A stretch of DNA of 6,881 nucleotides from an uncultured Clostridia bacterium (GTDB lineage: Bacteria > Bacillota > Clostridia > Lachnospirales > Lachnospiraceae), in assembly GCA_945622055.1 (NCBI GenBank), contig CALZBV010000136.1, positions 1 through 6,881 on the forward strand, written 5' to 3'. Shown in pieces: positions 6,162-6,881 of the stretch. Made by a program: the position numbers and the translations under genes. Below the pieces are notes generated by a model. The model was not told where the DNA came from. It made no database searches and worked only from the letters and a program-made list of their open reading frames with translations. How positions within the stretch are numbered: position 1 is the stretch's first letter; every line of letters starts with the position of its first letter.

Positions 6162-6599
6162 ATGGGACGAATTATTGCGGTGGCTAACCAAAAGGGCGGT
6201 GTAGGAAAAACTACCACAGCAATAAATCTTGCTGCCTGTTTGGCTGAGAAGGATAAAAAAGTGTTAGCCATTGATATTGACCCACAGGGCAATATGACGA
6301 GTGGACTTGGCATAAATAAAAAGAAATGCAAGAACACTGTATATGAGTTAATAATTGATAAATGTAAGTTAGAAGATTGTCTGATGAAGAGTGTTATGAA
6401 GGGTGTAATGGTTTTGCCTCAACCGTTAAAATTCGAGAAAATCTGGGTGAGAACGATTTTTGCGTCAGCGTTTTCGAGGATAACGCGGGCGTTGTCAAGT
6501 TCGACGATGAATATAACGTTTGCTTCAAAGTTGAAACTCATAACCACCCCAGCGCTCTTGAACCATACGGCGGGGCTAACACCGGTATTGGCGGCGTAA
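6162..6599 (+). CDS. parA: ParA/Soj chromosome partitioning ATPase, N-terminal third only, running into unrelated sequence
   Basis: ParA/Soj is the ATPase that, with ParB and parS, separates replicated origins and in Bacillus also modulates DnaA. Residues 1-86 are clear ParA: the deviant Walker A motif KGGVGKTT (residues 11-18, signature lysine K11 and P-loop K16), then [13 protein letters not shown] (38-50), and VMVLP, where the family normally continues with S/A-x-x-x-LAGAE. At about base 6419 the match stops. The remaining residues to the TAA at 6597-6599 are an out-of-frame reading of a purL gene, so the 145-residue product is not a real ParA (Soj is about 253 residues). The ATG at 6162 is supported by the GGGTGAT-type site and by the [13 protein letters not shown] start. 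The true gene presumably continued to full length and was cut by the junction; parB, usually next, is absent. Confidence 0.88.
   Translation: MGRIIAVANQKGGVGKTTTAINLAACLAEKDKKVLAIDIDPQGNMTSGLGINKKKCKNTVYELIIDKCKLEDCLMKSVMKGVMVLPQPLKFEKIWVRTIFASAFSRITRALSSSTMNITFASKLKLITTPALLNHTAGLTPVLAA
6416..6424. other. Abrupt junction between parA and purL sequence, probable assembly chimera
   Basis: ParA homology ends at P86 (codon 6417-6419), and PurL homology begins by codon 6422-6424 in a different reading phase (ParA codons start at multiples of three, PurL codons two bases later). Hand counts give 17 of 60 G+C at 6301-6360 and 33 of 60 at 6601-6660. No inverted terminal repeats, target duplication or integrase accompany the switch. 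Confidence 0.8.
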
Positions 6600-6881
6600 T
6601 CCGAGATCCTATGGGAACAGGAATGGGGGCGAAGCCCATTTGCAATACCGACGTCTTCTGTTTTGCGCCTCCTCAGCTTGATTCTTCGGAAGTTCCCAAT
6701 GGCGTCCTTCATCCGCGCAGAGTGGTGAAGGGGGTGGTTGCCGGCGTACGTGATTACGGCAACAGGATGGGTATTCCAACCGTCAACGGTTCGGTTTTCT
6801 TTGATAAAAGGTATCTTGGAAACCCCTTGGTCTACTGCGGTAACGTAGGGCTTATTCCCGTCGACAAATCGTTCAAAGAGG
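6422..6881 (+). CDS. purL: Phosphoribosylformylglycinamidine synthase PurL (internal fragment)
   Basis: PurL converts FGAR to FGAM with ATP and glutamine-derived ammonia, in purine biosynthesis. About 153 codons are open from 6422 to the right edge, with no start or stop of its own. The translation contains the PurL ATP/Mg-binding signature [20 protein letters not shown] followed by [18 protein letters not shown]. It then has [23 protein letters not shown] and [17 protein letters not shown], the first AIR-synthase-like domain of the enzyme. The fragment joins ParA out of frame, has no ribosome binding site, and is far more GC-rich than the rest of the window. It therefore most likely comes from a different genome. 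The exact left limit is uncertain by a few codons because the region around 6416-6421 could be read as either gene. Confidence 0.9.

Noticed and set aside
6162..6599. A novel ParA with a unique C-terminal domain
   Set aside because: From about base 6422 another phase reads as textbook PurL, so the C-terminal residues in the ParA phase are an out-of-frame artefact.

Overview
The window looks like part of an origin-proximal chromosomal region of a low-to-moderate GC Firmicute, most likely a member of the Clostridia (Lachnospiraceae-like). The reasons are the gene order mnmE-mnmG-rsmG followed by a parA (soj) gene with a parS site, strong GGAGG-type ribosome binding sites, and a DegS/DegU-like kinase-regulator pair. 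The lineage is an inference from gene order and protein character; no database was searched.

Layout: (1) 1-1211, the 3' six-sevenths of mnmE (tRNA-modifying GTPase), cut by the left edge. (2) 1240-3111, complete mnmG, the FAD partner of MnmE. (3) 3121-3840, complete rsmG, the 16S rRNA m7G methyltransferase. These three run on the + strand with 28- and 9-base gaps, as an operon. (4) 3841-3952, a short AT-rich spacer holding a cluster of DnaA-box-like 9-mers, two of them opposed in a perfect inverted repeat. (5) 3953-5095 and 5082-5738, a soluble sensor histidine kinase with a (KEEAA)n pentapeptide repeat and a NarL/DegU-type response regulator, overlapping by 14 bases. (6) 5739-6161, a 423-base non-coding stretch with nested inverted repeats, two intrinsic-terminator-like hairpins, a perfect 16-bp parS site, an extended -10 promoter and a long parA leader. 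(7) 6162 to about 6419, the N-terminal third of ParA/Soj. (8) From about 6420 to the right edge, an internal piece of a PurL (FGAM synthetase) gene in a different reading phase and with much higher GC.

MnmE and MnmG act as one complex that makes the (carboxymethyl)aminomethyl modification at U34 of tRNA; RsmG modifies the ribosome. ParA with parS belongs to the chromosome segregation module usually found beside oriC. The two-component pair sits between rsmG and parA and is flanked by a DnaA-box cluster on one side and parS on the other. This is the most interesting biological arrangement here, although any link to replication control is an inference.

The parA/purL junction is abrupt, out of frame and accompanied by a composition change. 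It is best read as an assembly chimera between two genomes, so sequence to the right of about 6420 should not be treated as the natural neighbour of parA. No CRISPR array, tRNA, rRNA or transposase was seen.
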